From Pseudomonadota bacterium (lineage in GTDB: Bacteria; Pseudomonadota; Alphaproteobacteria; Caulobacterales; Caulobacteraceae): 35,504 bases of DNA. Location: contig CAUJHW010000181.1 of assembly GCA_963205005.1 (NCBI GenBank), forward strand, positions 1-35,504. Reading direction: 5' to 3'. Of this stretch, positions 10,181-18,544 are shown in pieces. The translations under genes were made by a program, and so were the position numbers. Numbering within the stretch: position 1 is the first letter of the stretch; every line of letters begins with the position of its first letter. The notes below the pieces were generated by a model. That model searched no databases, had not been told where the DNA came from, and worked only from the letters and a program-made list of their open reading frames with translations.

Positions 10181-10833
10181 GAGATGAACAGCCTCCCCTG
10201 CAGGGTTTCGTGCCGCATGGCGGCGATGTCGGACAGGATCGCGCCCGAGCCCAGGTCGTCCAGGGTCGAGGCCACGGCGCGGGCGGTGGTGCGCAGGATC
10301 GGCCGTTCCAGCCCGGCGATCACCGCCACCGCATCGGACTGGCCCAACGGGATCGCCCGCACCGCCACGCTCACCAGGTTGGCGGCGAAGGCGTGCAGCC
10401 AGGCGGTGAGCGCGGGCTCCAGCGGGATGCCGGCCGCGCCGGCCGCCGCGCCCACGGCTACGGGATAGGCGGCGGTCAGGATCGGCGGCGGCTGCCAGGC
10501 CGCCACGGCGGTCAGGAACGCCTCGCCCTGGGCCAGGGTCTCGCGGCGGCGTTCCAGCGAGGGGGCCAGCGCCTCGGCCAGCTCGCACACCTCGTCCAGG
10601 GCCGCGTAGTCCTCGGCCGTCACCGCGGTCCAGGCGGCGCGCGCCAGCACCGCATCGGTCCAGCCGGAGCCGTGCTCCAGCAGGGTGGCGATCCAGCCGG
10701 ACAGTTCGCGGGCGTCGGTCACCGCACCCTCGCGGATGGCGGTCTCGAGGCCGTGGGAATAGCCGAACGACCCGACCGGGAAGGCGGGCGACAGCCAGGT
10801 CAGCAGGCGCAGCAGGCGGGCTTCAGTGGGCAT
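10177..10833 (-). CDS. ureF: Urease accessory protein UreF
   Basis: UreF is an all-helical protein that bridges UreD/UreG to apo-urease during metallocentre assembly. The 218 residues begin with [24 protein letters not shown], the hallmark of the family, and contain the conserved [14 protein letters not shown] segment near the end. It overlaps ureE by 11 bases at its start and ureG by 4 bases at its end. Confidence 0.95.
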   Translation of the reverse strand: MPTEARLLRLLTWLSPAFPVGSFGYSHGLETAIREGAVTDARELSGWIATLLEHGSGWTDAVLARAAWTAVTAEDYAALDEVCELAEALAPSLERRRETLAQGEAFLTAVAAWQPPPILTAAYPVAVGAAAGAAGIPLEPALTAWLHAFAANLVSVAVRAIPLGQSDAVAVIAGLERPILRTTARAVASTLDDLGSGAILSDIAAMRHETLQGRLFIS

Positions 10834-11263
10834 GGTCGTGGTACGCTCCGCCCTCGGGGTCGAACGCCGCGTCGATCTCGGCGACGATGGCTCCCTGGTG
10901 TTCCAGCATGTGCGCGATCACATGGTCGCGGCGGATCAGGATGCGGTCGGCGAACACCTGTGCCGCCAGGTGCCGGTTGCCGATGTGCCAGGCCAGCCGC
11001 AGCAGCGCCTCCGGCGTGCGCGCCCGAACCTCCAGCAGCGGCTCGGCGCGCGCCACCACCTGCACCACACCACCCGCCGGCAGCATCAGCCCGTCGCCGT
11101 CCTTCAGGTGCGTCGCCTCGGCCAGGTCCAGCATGTACTCTGCCCCCGAGGCCCCGGTCAGCAGGATCCGCCGCCGATGCCGCCCGTCGTAGTCCAGGCT
11201 CACCCGGTCGGCGGGATCGCCGGTCCAGGCGCCGGCCGGGAGGATGTCGGTGATGGTGGTCAT
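10823..11263 (-). CDS. ureE: Urease nickel metallochaperone UreE
   Basis: UreE carries Ni2+ to the UreDFG complex. The 146-residue form from ATG 11263 (GGAG about 10 bases upstream) has an N-terminal chaperone domain with TGDPADRVSLDYDGRHRRR and the C-terminal metal-binding domain with AWHIGNRHLAAQVF and RDHVIAHMLEHQGA. It ends in a short histidine tail, YHDHAH, a modest version of the His-rich tail seen in Klebsiella UreE. A start at 11278 is also open. A 343-bp repeat-filled gap separates it from ureC, unusual in an otherwise overlapping operon. Confidence 0.94.
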   Translation of the reverse strand: MTTITDILPAGAWTGDPADRVSLDYDGRHRRRILLTGASGAEYMLDLAEATHLKDGDGLMLPAGGVVQVVARAEPLLEVRARTPEALLRLAWHIGNRHLAAQVFADRILIRRDHVIAHMLEHQGAIVAEIDAAFDPEGGAYHDHAH

Positions 11264-11280
11264 ACGCACACTCCACACGG

Positions 11281-11577
11281 TCCTTCTCCCCTTGCGGGAG
11301 AAGGGGGCGGCCCAGGGTCAACGGATGAGGGGGCGCGCTGGCCCTGCCGCCGCCGCGGCGCGTCAGCGCCAATGAAAAAAACCACGGAAGACACGGAAGA
11401 CGCGGAAGGCCATTGAAGCGCGGCGTCCCAGCCGCACCTTTCTGTGCTTTCCGTGCTTTCCGTGCTTTCCGTGGTTCCCTTCACAACGCCTGCGGCGCAC
11501 GTCTGCCTGGCCGACGAAACGCGACTCCTCATCCGACCTGCTGCGCAGGCTGCGTTCTCCCGCAGGGGGAGAAGGGC
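11281..11577. repeat. REPIN-like inverted pair, family C, enclosing another element
   Basis: The arm at 11281-11330 (CCTTCTCCCCTTGCGGGAG, then GGATGAGG) is met by an inverted copy at 11527-11577 (CCTCATCC, then TTCTCCCGCAGGGGGAGAAG). The space between is occupied mainly by the 9-bp-unit element at 11356-11498. The whole 11264-11606 gap between ureE and ureC holds these repeats and no gene. Confidence 0.8.
11356..11498. repeat. Palindromic element of 9-bp TTCCGTG units, copy 2 (inside the urease operon)
   Basis: The left arm has three 9-bp units of CCACGGAAG/ACACGGAAG type (11382-11408). The right arm has four tandem units: CTTTCTGTG and three exact CTTTCCGTG (11438-11473). The ends are inverted GCGCGTCAGCGCC (left) and GCCTGCGGCGC (right). 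Both ends and the central GGAAGGCC and TGAAGCG blocks match copy 1 at 1681-1801, but the number of 9-bp units in the right arm differs. Confidence 0.8.
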
Positions 11578-11606
11578 GACGGTCTCCTGGCGCATCGGGC
11601 TTCGCA

Positions 11607-13316
11607 TCAGAACAGGAAGTACCGCTGCGCCATCGGCAGCACGTCGGCGGGCTCGCACGTCAGGATCTGGCCATCGGCGCGGACTTCGTAGGTTTCCGGA
11701 TCAACCTCGATCACCGGCGTGGCGGCGTTGTGGATCATCGCCGCCTTGCCGATGCCGCCGCGGACATTGCTCACCGCCACCAGGTCCTTGTGCAGGCCCA
11801 GCGTCTCTTTCAGACCCCGCTGCAGCGACAGGCCCGAGACGAAGATCACCGAAGACCGCGCCACCGCCCGCCCGAAGGTCGCGAACATCGGCCGGTAGTG
11901 CATCGGCTGCGGCGTCGGGATTGAGGCGTTGGGGTCGCCCATGGGCGCCGCGGCGATCGAGCCGCCCAGCAGAACCAGGTCCGGCTTCACCCCGAAGAAG
12001 GCAGGCGTCCACAGCACCAGGTCGGCGCGTTTGCCGGGCTCGATGCTGCCGATGTGGGCGCTCATGCCCTGGGCGATGGCCGGATTGATCGTGTACTTGG
12101 CGATGTAGCGCTTGACCCGGTTGTTGTCCGCCGCGCCGTCGCCGGGCAGGGGGCCGCGCTGGCGCTTCATCTTGTCGGCGGTCTGCCATGTGCGGATCAG
12201 CACCTCGCCCACCCGGCCCATGGCCTGGCTGTCGGACGAGATGATCGAGATGGCCCCCAGGTCGTGCAGGATGTCCTCGGCGGCGATGGTCTCGCGCCGG
12301 ATGCGGCTCTCGGCGAAGGCCACGTCCTCCGGGATTGACGGGTCCAGGTGGTGGCAGACCATCAGCATGTCGAGATGCTCGGCCAGCGTGTTGCGCGTGT
12401 ACGGCCGGGTCGGGTTGGTGGACGAGGGGATGACGTTGGCCAGTCCCGCCACCTTCAGGATGTCCGGCGCATGCCCGCCGCCGGCGCCCTCGGTGTGGAA
12501 GGCGTGGATCGTGCGGCCCCTGAAGGCGGCGATGGTGTCCTCGACGAAGCCGCTCTCGTTGAGGGTGTCGGTGTGGATCATGCACTGGACGTCGTGGTCG
12601 TCGCAGACCGAGAGGCAGCAGTCGATGGTGGCCGGCGTCGTGCCCCAGTCCTCGTGCAGCTTCAGGGCGCAGGCCCCGGCGGCCACCTGCTCGACCAGGG
12701 CGTCCGGCAGGCTGGCGTTGCCCTTGCCCGAGAAGGCCAGGTTCATCGGCAGGCCCTCGGCCGCCTCCATCATCCGCGCCAGGTGCCAGGGCCCGGGGGT
12801 GCAGGTGGTGGCGTTGGTGCCCGTGGCCGGACCGGTGCCGCCGCCCAGCATGGTGGTGACGCCGCTCATCAGCGCCTCCTCGATCTGCTGGGGACAGATG
12901 AAGTGGATGTGGGCGTCGAAGCCGCCGGCGGTCAGGATCTTCCCCTCGCCGGCGATCACCTCGGTGCCGGGGCCGATCACGATGTCCACACCGGGCTGGA
13001 CGTCGGGGTTGCCGGCCTTGCCCACCGCATGGATGCGCCCGTCGCGCAGGCCCACGTCGGCTTTCACGATCCCCCAGTGGTCGATGATCAGGGCGTTGGT
13101 GATCACCGTGTCCACGGCGCCCGAGGCCCGCGTCGCCTGTGACTGGCCCATCCCGTCGCGGATCACCTTGCCGCCGCCGAACTTCACCTCCTCGCCATAG
13201 GTGGTCAGGTCGCGCTCGACCTCGACGATCAGCGAGGTGTCGGCCAGCCGCACGCGGTCGCCGACCGTGGGACCGAACATGTCGGCATAGGCGGCGCGGG
13301 GAATCCGGGTCGGCAT
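11607..13316 (-). CDS. ureC: Urease alpha (catalytic) subunit
   Basis: UreC is the dinickel catalytic subunit that hydrolyses urea to ammonia and carbamate. It is 569 residues, full length. Active-site residues are all visible: HIHF (H136, H138), the carbamylated lysine in ALKLHEDWG (K219), H248, H274, the mobile flap MVCHHLD (C321, H322), and D362 in [11 protein letters not shown]. Numbering is two higher than in Klebsiella UreC. The start ATG overlaps the ureB stop by one base (TGATG). The subunit appears fully active. Confidence 0.98.
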   Translation of the reverse strand: MPTRIPRAAYADMFGPTVGDRVRLADTSLIVEVERDLTTYGEEVKFGGGKVIRDGMGQSQATRASGAVDTVITNALIIDHWGIVKADVGLRDGRIHAVGKAGNPDVQPGVDIVIGPGTEVIAGEGKILTAGGFDAHIHFICPQQIEEALMSGVTTMLGGGTGPATGTNATTCTPGPWHLARMMEAAEGLPMNLAFSGKGNASLPDALVEQVAAGACALKLHEDWGTTPATIDCCLSVCDDHDVQCMIHTDTLNESGFVEDTIAAFRGRTIHAFHTEGAGGGHAPDILKVAGLANVIPSSTNPTRPYTRNTLAEHLDMLMVCHHLDPSIPEDVAFAESRIRRETIAAEDILHDLGAISIISSDSQAMGRVGEVLIRTWQTADKMKRQRGPLPGDGAADNNRVKRYIAKYTINPAIAQGMSAHIGSIEPGKRADLVLWTPAFFGVKPDLVLLGGSIAAAPMGDPNASIPTPQPMHYRPMFATFGRAVARSSVIFVSGLSLQRGLKETLGLHKDLVAVSNVRGGIGKAAMIHNAATPVIEVDPETYEVRADGQILTCEPADVLPMAQRYFLF

Positions 13317-13621
13317 CAGAGGCGTCCCATCACGTCCTGGCGGAAGCCGTAGACCACCCGCGCGCCGGCGAACGGCACCAGGCTCACGTCGCGCTCCTGT
13401 CCGGGCTCGAAGCGCACGGCGGTGCCCGCCGCGATGTCCAGCCGCTGGCCGCGCGCGGCGGCGCGGTCGAAGCGCAGCGCCGGGTTGGTCTCGGCGAAGT
13501 GGTAGTGGCTGCCCACCTGGATCGGCCGGTCGCCGGTGTTGGCCACGCGCAGGACCGTGACCGGCTGGCCCGCGTTCAGCTCGATCTCGCCCTCGGCGGC
13601 GAACACCTCGCCCGGGATCAT
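13316..13621 (-). CDS. ureB: Urease beta subunit
   Basis: This 101-residue structural subunit packs with UreA and UreC. Family features are [18 protein letters not shown] at the start, [18 protein letters not shown] in the middle, and [10 protein letters not shown] near the end. The open frame reaches 13642, but ATG 13621 is the family start and overlaps the stop of the preceding small gene in an ATGA. The presence of separate UreA and UreB polypeptides is the usual bacterial three-subunit arrangement. Confidence 0.96.
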   Translation of the reverse strand: MIPGEVFAAEGEIELNAGQPVTVLRVANTGDRPIQVGSHYHFAETNPALRFDRAAARGQRLDIAAGTAVRFEPGQERDVSLVPFAGARVVYGFRQDVMGRL

Positions 13622-13845
13622 TTCGCCGCCCGCCGCCGCCACACCCAGCCGCCGGCCACTGCCAGCACGACCAGGGCTGCGAACATCATCTGGTGGTCCG
13701 GCTGCGAGACCAGGTGCCGCACCGCCTCGGGCAGCGCCATCTGCTCGTGATGGCCCTCATGGGCGTCGGCCGGCAGCACGCCGACAGCGGTGGCGGTCAG
13801 GCCGGCGATGGCCGGGATGATCCTGTTCCAGGTCTTGCGTTGCAC
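13618..13845 (-). CDS. Small His-rich membrane protein between ureA and ureB (UreJ/HupE-like?)
   Basis: This 75-residue protein starts at GTG 13845 with a strong GAGGAG Shine-Dalgarno 9 bases upstream that overlaps the ureA stop. It ends overlapping the ureB ATG. It has an N-terminal signal/hydrophobic segment ending near ADA, a histidine cluster AHEGHHEQM just after the predicted cleavage site, a PDHQMM motif, and one C-terminal transmembrane helix followed by WRRRAAK. Extra genes between ureA and ureB are known in some alphaproteobacterial urease operons. The His cluster resembles the N-terminus of HupE/UreJ nickel transporters, but those are about 200 residues with six helices, so this is at most a reduced relative. 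Its function is unknown. Confidence 0.75.
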   Translation of the reverse strand: MQRKTWNRIIPAIAGLTATAVGVLPADAHEGHHEQMALPEAVRHLVSQPDHQMMFAALVVLAVAGGWVWRRRAAK

Positions 13846-13856
13846 GGGCGGTCTCC

Positions 13857-14159
13857 TCAGCGGATCGGATGGTGGACGGTCACCAGCTTGGTGCCGTCGG
13901 GAAAGGTGGCCTCGACCTGGACGTCGTGGATCATCTCGGGGATGCCCTCCATCACCTGGGCGCGGGTCACCACATGGGCGCCGGCCTCCATCAGGTCGGA
14001 CACGGTGCGGCCGTCGCGGGCGCCCTCGACCACGAAGTCGGTGATCAGGGCGATGGCCTCCGGGTGGTTCAGCTTCACGCCACGGGCCAGCCGGTTGCGC
14101 GCCACCTGGGCGGCCATGGCCACCAGCAGCTTGTCCTTCTCGCGCGGCGTCAGGTTCAT
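13857..14159 (-). CDS. ureA: Urease gamma subunit
   Basis: UreA is the small structural subunit of urease; 100 residues is normal. It begins [20 protein letters not shown] and contains [18 protein letters not shown], the family signature, then [19 protein letters not shown] at the C-terminus. The frame extends upstream to 14300 inside ureD, but ATG 14159 overlaps the ureD stop by one base (TGATG) and matches the family start. Confidence 0.97.
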   Translation of the reverse strand: MNLTPREKDKLLVAMAAQVARNRLARGVKLNHPEAIALITDFVVEGARDGRTVSDLMEAGAHVVTRAQVMEGIPEMIHDVQVEATFPDGTKLVTVHHPIR

Positions 14160-15031
14160 CAGGTCCTCCAGACGCGGGGCAGGGGGTGGTTGTCGCGCAG
14201 GACCTCGATGGCCGGCAGCAGGGCCTGGCGCAGGGAAAATCCGTCGGGCGTGGCCACGCGGGCGAACAGCTTGCCCTCGAAGGCGCTGGCCCCGCCCCAT
14301 TCGCCCAGGGCCGCGCGCACCGGTTCCAGAAGCCGCGCGGCGTCTTCGGCGACCATCAGCAGCGAGGCGAAGGCCCGACGGCCCGACAGGATCGCACCCC
14401 TGGCGCCCAGGTCCGCCAGTGCGCCGTCCAGCCGCAGTTCGTCAGCGAACACCAGCTGCCCTTCCCGGCGGATGCGCCAACGGTCGTGCAGGCTCCCCAC
14501 GCGCACCGTCTCGTTCATCGCCGTGCGCCCCAGCACCACGGCCTCGACCGCCAGCAGCCGGGCGCCCGCGTGCAGGTCGGCGTCCAGCCGCCGCGACAGC
14601 GCCCCGCCGTCGAAAAGGATCGTCTCCTGCGGCAGCCAGTCCAGGCTGGCTCCCGCGCCCACCGTCAGCGTCGCCCGCTGCTCAGCCAACCCGTCGCGGG
14701 CGCGATAGATCCTCTCGCAGGCCTGGGTCGACAGGGTCAGCCGCGCGCCGGCGCCGACCTCGGCCTGCCAGCTCATCTCGTCGCCGCCAGTCAGCCCACC
14801 CGACGAGTTGATCAGCACCGCCTCCAATCCCTCGGCCCGCGCGTCGCGGGGCAGGCGGATCTTGCCGCAGCCCTCCTGATACAGCCGCGCCAGCCGCGTC
14901 ACCCCGCCCTCGGCCCGCACGGCGATGCGGCCGCAGCCCCGGGCGCGTTGCAACGCGGGCAGTTCCGGAAGGGAGGCGGGACCCTGGATCACACTCTCAC
15001 CGTGAGGCGGCGGCCGTCCGTGTCCACACAA
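14159..15031 (-). CDS. ureD: Urease accessory protein UreD (UreH)
   Basis: UreD is the scaffold that binds apo-urease and, with UreF and UreG, forms the nickel-delivery complex. The 290-residue protein has [11 protein letters not shown], the conserved [36 protein letters not shown] and [10 protein letters not shown]. The start at ATG 15031 gives a weakly conserved leader. A GTG at 14992 with GGTGAG just upstream ([10 protein letters not shown]) is a plausible alternative. It is the first gene of the urease operon and diverges from urc1. Confidence 0.94.
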   Translation of the reverse strand: MCGHGRPPPHGESVIQGPASLPELPALQRARGCGRIAVRAEGGVTRLARLYQEGCGKIRLPRDARAEGLEAVLINSSGGLTGGDEMSWQAEVGAGARLTLSTQACERIYRARDGLAEQRATLTVGAGASLDWLPQETILFDGGALSRRLDADLHAGARLLAVEAVVLGRTAMNETVRVGSLHDRWRIRREGQLVFADELRLDGALADLGARGAILSGRRAFASLLMVAEDAARLLEPVRAALGEWGGASAFEGKLFARVATPDGFSLRQALLPAIEVLRDNHPLPRVWRT

Positions 15032-15232
15032 GGCTTCGGCATCCGGAGCGACGCCGCCGCGACGCCTGCTTTTTAATCAGCGGCCCTTGGGCGACTTCCT
15101 TCCAGCGCCTTGCCGCGGGCCCATTCACCCCTTGTTGCCAACTTCGGCCGTTAGGATCACGCTCCACGCTCAAAGGCCCTGCGCCGGCGAACCGGCGTCA
15201 GGGTCTTTTCGACTCTGGAGGTTGCGCGCCCC
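15032..15232. promoter_or_regulatory. Divergent region between ureD and urc1
   Basis: These 201 bases lie between the start codons of the urease and URC operons and must contain both promoters. Apart from the hairpin at 15177-15203 and the urc1 ribosome-binding site TGGAGG at 15216-15221, I could not assign -10/-35 elements with confidence. The RutR-type palindrome known from pyrimidine-regulated genes was not seen. Confidence 0.4.
15177..15209 (+). terminator. Intrinsic-terminator-like hairpin in the urc1 leader
   Basis: CCCTGCGCCGG (15177-15187) pairs with CCGGCGTCAGGG (15192-15203): 11 base pairs with one bulged T at 15198, closed by a CGAA tetraloop and followed by TCTTTT (15204-15209). 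It ends only about 7 bases before the urc1 ribosome-binding site, on the same strand, and no gene on that strand ends just upstream. It could therefore act as an attenuator of the URC operon. Confidence 0.6.
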
Positions 15233-16489
15233 ATGTCCGCCAACAGGACATCCCACATCCGCATCACCTCGCACCCGGGCACGGGGGCGACCAACCGGTT
15301 CCCGATCCATTGGGACGCGCCCACCGCCCGAGAGCGCGGCCCCGTGCTGGCCTCGGCCAACGCGGGTTCGGACCGCAATGCCATCGGCGCCCACGGTGGG
15401 GCCTATTCAGTCTATCGGGCGCTGGCGGTGGCCTCGGGCGCCATGGACCCGATGATCCGGCCCGAGCTGGTCAACACCCATCCGGTCGTCCCGGTCGGCC
15501 CGCATCCCCAGTGGAGCGAGCCTGGGAAGATCGTCTCGCTCGACCCCTGGGGCGCGCGCATCGCCGAGGACTTCGCTACCGAGATCGGACAGGGCGTCGA
15601 CATCCGCCCCACAATCGCCGTCACCAAGGCCCGCATCACCCTGCCGGAGATCGCCGAGGCCATGCGCGCCGGCCGGCTGCAGGCCGACGGGACCGTGCTG
15701 CACGCGACCGGCGACATCGCCGTCACCAAGGCCGCCCTCGATCCCGTCTGGCATCTGCCCGGCGTCGCCGCCCGCTTCGGGGTGGAGGAACAGCAGCTGC
15801 GCCGCGTGCTGTTCGAGCAGACCGGCGGCATGTACCCCGAACTGGTCACCCGGCCCGACCTGCAGGTCTTCCTGCCCCCGATCGGCGGCATCACCCTCTA
15901 CATCTTTGGCGACCCGTCGAAGCTGGGGGACACGCGCGTGCCGCTCACCTGCCGGGTGCACGACGAGTGCAACGGCTCCGACGTGTTCGGGTCCGACATC
16001 TGCACCTGCCGCCCCTATCTCACCCACGGCATCGAGGAGGCCACCCGCAGCGCCCAGGCCGGCGGCACGGGGCTGATCGCCTACAACCGCAAGGAGGGCC
16101 GGGCGCTGGGCGAGGTGACCAAGTTCCTGGTCTACAACGCGCGCAAGCGCCAGCCGGGCGGCGACCAGGCGGCCACCTATTTCGAGCGCACCGAGTGCGT
16201 CGCCGGCGTGCAGGACGCTCGCTTCCAGCAGCTGATGCCCGACGTGATCCACTGGCTGGGCATCCGCCGGATCGACCGCTTCGTGTCGATGTCCAACATG
16301 AAGTACGACGCCCTCGTCGCCGGCGGGATCGGGATCGGCGAGCGGGTGCCGATCCCCGACGATCTGGTGCCACAGGATGCCAGCGTCGAGATGGAGGCCA
16401 AGAAGGCGGCCGGCTACTTCACGCCCGAGGGCGCGCCGTCCGAAGCCGACCTCGCCCGGGTGGTGGGCCGCGACCTGAAGGAATTCTGA
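15233..16489 (+). CDS. URC1: GTP-cyclohydrolase-II-like enzyme of uracil catabolism
   Basis: This 418-residue protein belongs to the GTP cyclohydrolase II superfamily. It carries a long N-terminal extension of about 200 residues typical of the Urc1/Urg1 subgroup rather than riboflavin-pathway RibA (about 200 residues in total). The zinc site C-x10-C-x-C is intact (C246, C257, C259) within HDECNGSDVFGSDICTC. The catalytic segment reads YNRKEGRALGE (284-294) where RibA has YLRQEGRGIGL. In Lachancea kluyveri, Urc1 acts after uracil is converted to UMP, in a route that ends in urea and 3-hydroxypropionate. It is followed immediately by urc4 and then upp, all on one strand, which supports the URC assignment over riboflavin synthesis. 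Confidence 0.9.
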   Translation: MSANRTSHIRITSHPGTGATNRFPIHWDAPTARERGPVLASANAGSDRNAIGAHGGAYSVYRALAVASGAMDPMIRPELVNTHPVVPVGPHPQWSEPGKIVSLDPWGARIAEDFATEIGQGVDIRPTIAVTKARITLPEIAEAMRAGRLQADGTVLHATGDIAVTKAALDPVWHLPGVAARFGVEEQQLRRVLFEQTGGMYPELVTRPDLQVFLPPIGGITLYIFGDPSKLGDTRVPLTCRVHDECNGSDVFGSDICTCRPYLTHGIEEATRSAQAGGTGLIAYNRKEGRALGEVTKFLVYNARKRQPGGDQAATYFERTECVAGVQDARFQQLMPDVIHWLGIRRIDRFVSMSNMKYDALVAGGIGIGERVPIPDDLVPQDASVEMEAKKAAGYFTPEGAPSEADLARVVGRDLKEF

Positions 16490-17683
16490 TTGGCCGTGAC
16501 TCTTTCCGTAGACGCCGCTGCGCGGTCGCTGCTGACCGCCGCCGCCGTGCGCCAGCGGGCGCACGAAATGCTGGCCATCGCGCTCGATGGCGATCTGGAC
16601 GACTGGCGCCCCGATCTCGCCCGGCTGGAGGCCGCCGCCGACCTGACCGCCGAAACCGTGCGTCTGAACTATCCCGACCTGAAGGTCCCGTTCCACGCCC
16701 GCTGGCGCCACTTCGCCGTGAACGGCGTCGACCTGTGGGCCGCGGCCGACCGTCCCTCCGACCCCGCCGAACGGGCGCGTGCAGCCTTCGATCTGGTGAT
16801 CCCGTCGGTTCTGCTGGACGCCGGCGCCGGCGCGGCATGGCGGTATCATGATGCCGCAACCGGCGCCGTCCTCGCCCGCTCCGAGGGCCTTGGAGTCGCC
16901 TCCCTGCGCCTCTTCGAGTCGGGCGCCCTGTCCCGCGACCCGGCCGACCCCCTGCGCGCCGACGGCCTTGCCCGACTGGACCCTGCGACCCTGAAGACCG
17001 CCTTCCAGACATCGGATGACAATCCGCTGGTCGGCCTCGAAGGCCGCGCCGCCCTGCTGCGCCGCCTAGGCGAGGCGGTGGGCCGCCCCGCCGCCCTGTT
17101 CGACATCCTGGTCCGCCATGCGCAGGACGACCGGCTGCCGGCGCCGGTGATCCTGGAGGTGCTGCTGCAGGCGCTGGGGCCGATCTGGCCGGGCCGCCTC
17201 AGCCTGGGCGGCGTGGCTCTGGGCGACTGCTGGGCGCATCCCGCCATCCGCCGCGACGACCCCACCGACCGCCTCGTGCCCCTGCACAAGCTCAGCCAGT
17301 GGATGGCCTACTCGCTGATCGAGCCGCTGGAGGCGGCGGGGATCGAGGTGATCGACATCGACGGGCTGACCGGCCTGGCCGAATACCGCAACGGCGGCCT
17401 GTTCGTGGACGCCGGGGTCCTGGTCCTGAAGGACCCCGGGGCGGCCGCCCGCGCCCATCCCGTCGACGGCCCGCTGGTCGTCGGCTGGCGGGCGCTCACC
17501 GTGGCCCTGCTGGACCGGCTGGCGCCCATGGTCCGCGACCGGCTGGGCGTCACCGCGCAGGCCTTCCCGCTGGCCCGGGTGCTGGAGGGCGGCTCATGGG
17601 CCGCCGGCCGCCGCATTGCCGCCCGCCTGCGCCCCGACCTCTCGCCGCCGATCTCCGTGATCAGCGACGGCACCGTGTTCTAG
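16490..17683 (+). CDS. URC4: DUF1688 protein of uracil catabolism
   Basis: This 397-residue protein matches the DUF1688 (Urc4/Urg3) family, which is essential for uracil degradation by the URC route but whose biochemical reaction is not well established. Recognisable blocks are [59 protein letters not shown] and [16 protein letters not shown]. It starts at a TTG directly after the urc1 stop, with AAGGA 6 bases upstream. GTG 16496 is an alternative. No membrane segment or signal peptide is seen, so it is probably cytoplasmic. Confidence 0.9.
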   Translation: MAVTLSVDAAARSLLTAAAVRQRAHEMLAIALDGDLDDWRPDLARLEAAADLTAETVRLNYPDLKVPFHARWRHFAVNGVDLWAAADRPSDPAERARAAFDLVIPSVLLDAGAGAAWRYHDAATGAVLARSEGLGVASLRLFESGALSRDPADPLRADGLARLDPATLKTAFQTSDDNPLVGLEGRAALLRRLGEAVGRPAALFDILVRHAQDDRLPAPVILEVLLQALGPIWPGRLSLGGVALGDCWAHPAIRRDDPTDRLVPLHKLSQWMAYSLIEPLEAAGIEVIDIDGLTGLAEYRNGGLFVDAGVLVLKDPGAAARAHPVDGPLVVGWRALTVALLDRLAPMVRDRLGVTAQAFPLARVLEGGSWAAGRRIAARLRPDLSPPISVISDGTVF

Positions 17684-17696
17684 AAGGAGATCCCCG

Positions 17697-18338
17697 ATGG
17701 CCCGCAGTCCCAAGGGCGTGACCGTCGTCGACCACCCGCTGGTCCAGCACAAGCTGACCCTGATGCGGAAGAAGGACGCGTCCACCAAGAGCGTCCGCGA
17801 GCTGCTCCGCGAGATCGCCGCCCTCATCTGCTACGAGGTCACCCGTGACCTGCCGCTGGAAATGGTCGAGATCGAGACCCCGCTGGTGGTCATGTCGGCG
17901 CCGCAGCTGGCCGGCAAGAAGCTGGTCTTCGCCCCGATCCTGCGCTCCGGCCTTGGCATGCTGGAGGGGATGCTTGAGCTGGCGCCCTCGGCACGGGTCG
18001 CCCACATCGGCCTCTACCGCGACCCGGCGACGCTCAACTGCGTGGAATACTACTTCAAGGCCCCGACCGACCTGGCCGACCGCTCGGTGGTGATGATCGA
18101 CCCCATGCTGGCCACCGGCAACACCGCCATCGCCGCCGCCGACCGCCTGAAGGAGGCGGGGGCGAAATCCATCCGCCTGGCCTGCCTGCTCGCCTCGCCG
18201 GAGGGCCTGTCGAAGTTCACCGGCCACCACCCCGACGTCCACGTCTGGACCGCTGCGATCGACGAACGGCTCAACGACCACGGCTACATCCTTCCCGGCC
18301 TGGGCGACGCCGGGGACCGCATGTACGGGACGAGATGA
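17697..18338 (+). CDS. upp: Uracil phosphoribosyltransferase
   Basis: The enzyme converts uracil and PRPP to UMP, the entry step of the URC pathway (Urc6 in L. kluyveri) as well as ordinary salvage. The 213-residue protein has the N-terminal [17 protein letters not shown], the substrate loop [14 protein letters not shown], and the PRPP-binding motif DPMLATGNT (usually followed by Ser/Ala), then the uracil-binding [18 protein letters not shown] strong AAGGAGA ribosome site precedes ATG 17697. It is third in the operon behind urc1 and urc4 and is followed by a terminator. Confidence 0.96.
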   Translation: MARSPKGVTVVDHPLVQHKLTLMRKKDASTKSVRELLREIAALICYEVTRDLPLEMVEIETPLVVMSAPQLAGKKLVFAPILRSGLGMLEGMLELAPSARVAHIGLYRDPATLNCVEYYFKAPTDLADRSVVMIDPMLATGNTAIAAADRLKEAGAKSIRLACLLASPEGLSKFTGHHPDVHVWTAAIDERLNDHGYILPGLGDAGDRMYGTR

Positions 18339-18491
18339 TTTTCGCCGCGGAATCGGGCGCCGGAGCATGACCCTGCCGTGATCCTGTGCGATCCGCGGCA
18401 AGACCCGGTCGCAGGCGCGCCAGTCGTTGCCGTTCGGTCCAGCGCTGTCAGAGTTAGGAGGCCCTCTCAGGGCGTTCTCCTTCCTCGACTC

Positions 18492-18530
18492 GAGGCCGTG
18501 CGGGGCAACCTGCGCGGCCTCATTATTTTC
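18492..18530 (+). terminator. Intrinsic terminator of the urc1-urc4-upp operon
   Basis: GAGGCCGTGCGGG (18492-18504) pairs with CCTGCGCGGCCTC (18509-18521): 13 pairs including two G-T wobbles, with a GCAA tetraloop, followed by ATTATTTT (18522-18529). It lies 150 bases after upp, before the convergent CoA-transferase gene. The sequence 18339-18491 between upp and the hairpin shows no gene; a small RNA ending at this terminator cannot be excluded. Confidence 0.85.
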
Positions 18531-18544
18531 CGGGGCGTCGTCGT

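Noticed and set aside
11382..11473. Possible CRISPR-like repeats in the ureE-ureC gap
   Set aside because: The repeats are 9 bp with no spacers and form inverted arms; no cas genes.
15233..16489. Reading urc1 as ribA (riboflavin biosynthesis)
   Set aside because: Twice the RibA length, altered catalytic segment, and an operon with DUF1688 and uracil phosphoribosyltransferase rather than rib genes.
18492..18521. Terminator hairpin as a terminator of the CoA-transferase gene on the minus strand
   Set aside because: On the minus strand the hairpin is followed by GAGTCGAGG, without a U-tract; the T-rich tail is only on the plus strand.
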